From assembly GCF_004366075.1 (NCBI RefSeq), contig NZ_SODU01000001.1, forward strand, positions 372,001 to 436,000: a stretch of DNA of 64,000 bases, read 5' to 3'. The DNA is from Kribbella pratensis (GTDB lineage: Bacteria; Actinomycetota; Actinomycetes; Propionibacteriales; Kribbellaceae). The translations under genes were made by a program, and so were the position numbers. The notes under the pieces were generated by a model that was not told where the DNA came from, ran no database searches, and saw nothing but the letters and a program-made list of their open reading frames with translations. This document shows, piece by piece, positions 62,972-64,000 of this stretch (positions are counted from its first letter, which is position 1; each line of letters opens with the position of its first letter).

Positions 62972-64000
62972 GCAACTCCGTCTGTGCGAACGGCTTCTCG
63001 ATGAGGGCGACACCCGGCTGCAAGGTCCCTTGCGAGGTCAGCACCGGCTGTGCGTAGCCGGACATGTAGAGCACCCGGAGACCCGGCCGGAGCGCGGAGG
63101 CCTCGTCCGCCACGTCCTTGCCCAGCATGCGCGGCATGACGACATCGGTGAGCAGCAACTGAACCGGTTCCTCGGTCGTGCTCAGCAACTCCAGCGCAGT
63201 GACCCCGTCGGCTGCGGTCAGCACCCGGTAACCCTTGCGCGTGAGCACGCGGCGGGTGACCTCGCGCATGGCGTCCTCGTCCTCGATCACGAGGATGGTC
63301 TCGCCCCCGCCGGAGGGCCGGCCGGACGCCTGCGCCTGCGACCCAGGATCTGCGCCCCCCAGATCGTCCGCCGGGATCACCGTGGCCGGGATCAGCATGA
63401 AGAACGTGCTGCCTTCGGATGGCCGGGACATGATCCGCACGAACCCGTCCATCCGCATGATGATCCCGTAGACCGTCGCCAGCCCGAGACCCGTGCCTTC
63501 GCCCTTCGGCTTGGTGGTGAAGAACGGTTCGAAGGCGTGCTCGATGACGTCCTGCGACATCCCACTGCCGTTGTCGCTCAGCCGGAGCCGGACGTACTGG
63601 CCCGGGCCGAGGCCATGATGGTTGGCCGCATAAGCCTCGTCCACCACGACATTCGCGGTGTCGATCCGCAGTACCCCACCGTTCGGCATCGCGTCCCGGG
63701 CGTTGACCGCGAGATTGACCAGGACCTGCTCGATCTGGCCGGGATCGGCCATCACCGGCCACAGATCCGGCGCCAGTACGGCGACCAGGTCGATCTGCTC
63801 GTCCAGGGTCCGCTGGAGCAGCTGCTTCACATTGCTCACGACCGCGTTGAGGGAGAGCACCCGGGGTCTGACCACCTCCCGGCGGCCGAAGGTGAGCAGT
63901 TGGTGGGTCAGCCCGGCACCGCGTTCGGCGGCGCCCTGGATCTGCTGAAGGTCCTTCAAGGCCGCATCCCAGCGCCCCTGGTCAGCGCCGCGGACGGCCT
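62922..64000 (-). CDS. Hybrid histidine kinase (C-terminal part, cut by window edge)
   Basis: The gene runs off the right edge, so the His domain and sensor are missing. The visible part has a HATPase_c domain with N box ([13 protein letters not shown]), G1 (LSDNGSGMS) and G2 ([11 protein letters not shown]), then a C-terminal receiver domain with Asp ([12 protein letters not shown]) and Lys (LIEKPFAQT). The frame stays open to the edge (ending with [15 protein letters not shown] before the DLQQIQG segment). Confidence 0.9.
   Translation of the reverse strand, partial: AVRGADQGRWDAALKDLQQIQGAAERGAGLTHQLLTFGRREVVRPRVLSLNAVVSNVKQLLQRTLDEQIDLVAVLAPDLWPVMADPGQIEQVLVNLAVNARDAMPNGGVLRIDTANVVVDEAYAANHHGLGPGQYVRLRLSDNGSGMSQDVIEHAFEPFFTTKPKGEGTGLGLATVYGIIMRMDGFVRIMSRPSEGSTFFMLIPATVIPADDLGGADPGSQAQASGRPSGGGETILVIEDEDAMREVTRRVLTRKGYRVLTAADGVTALELLSTTEEPVQLLLTDVVMPRMLGKDVADEASALRPGLRVLYMSGYAQPVLTSQGTLQPGVALIEKPFAQTELLTMVRDVLDAPGPPAN

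Overview
The window is a high-GC stretch packed with genes on both strands. It shows GTG and TTG starts, many 1-11 bp overlaps inside operons, many convergent gene pairs that overlap at their 3' ends, and probable leaderless starts. Gene content (WYL, GlxA, MerR and AraC regulators, TIGR02611-type membrane protein, lipoprotein-dependent sugar ABC systems, DinB and DUF664 proteins, Rsm22-like protein) points to an actinomycete. A Kribbella or Nocardioides relative is my best guess; this is inference, since there is no rRNA in the window. I saw no rRNA, tRNA, CRISPR array, insertion sequence or prophage.

Layout. 1-2.7 kb: edge of an MFS transporter gene, a glycerophosphodiester phosphodiesterase, a class V aminotransferase and a methyltransferase. 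2.7-9.8 kb: an alpha-L-rhamnosidase / sugar ABC transporter operon with a divergent AraC regulator. 9.7-12.1 kb: a TetR / FAD monooxygenase pair sharing palindromic operators. 12.1-19.5 kb: a three-enzyme peptidoglycan hydrolase, dihydrolipoyl dehydrogenase, RidA-like and WYL proteins, a TrmO-like protein with a metallophosphoesterase, and a C39-like protein. 19.5-24.5 kb: a disulfide oxidoreductase, then an ECF metal transporter (CbiM-CbiN fusion, CbiQ, CbiO) translationally coupled to an enolase-superfamily enzyme. 24.6-28.9 kb: a secreted SGNH hydrolase, a repeat cluster, an AlkZ-like DNA glycosylase and a UvrA-like ATPase. 28.9-32.9 kb: MarR/SDR, LacI, and small YciI/AhpD proteins. 32.9-40.0 kb: a six-gene sugar-acid uptake and catabolism operon with a divergent LysR regulator. 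40-49 kb: translation and antibiotic-linked genes, namely an SDR with a MerR-type promoter, a HemK-like methyltransferase, a TetM/OtrA-type ribosomal protection protein behind a leader peptide, an aminoglycoside-phosphotransferase-like protein, a second UMP kinase, and an Rsm22-like protein behind a second leader peptide. 49-58 kb: regulators and small enzymes, a Tat-exported protein and an EEP-family phosphatase. 58-64 kb: a second UvrA-like ATPase and a cluster of two-component proteins cut by the right edge.

The most promising unusual features are two short leader ORFs with strong ribosome binding sites. One precedes a ribosomal protection GTPase and the other an Rsm22-type protein with putative Fe-S cysteines, within 3.4 kb of each other. 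Both look like ribosome-sensing attenuators. Also notable are a recurring TAGSST-N6/7-start leaderless signature, a MerR-type promoter with a 19-bp spacer feeding a leaderless SDR gene, a NlpC/P60-M23-VanY triple hydrolase, and a DNA-damage pair (AlkZ-like glycosylase and UvrA-like ATPase).
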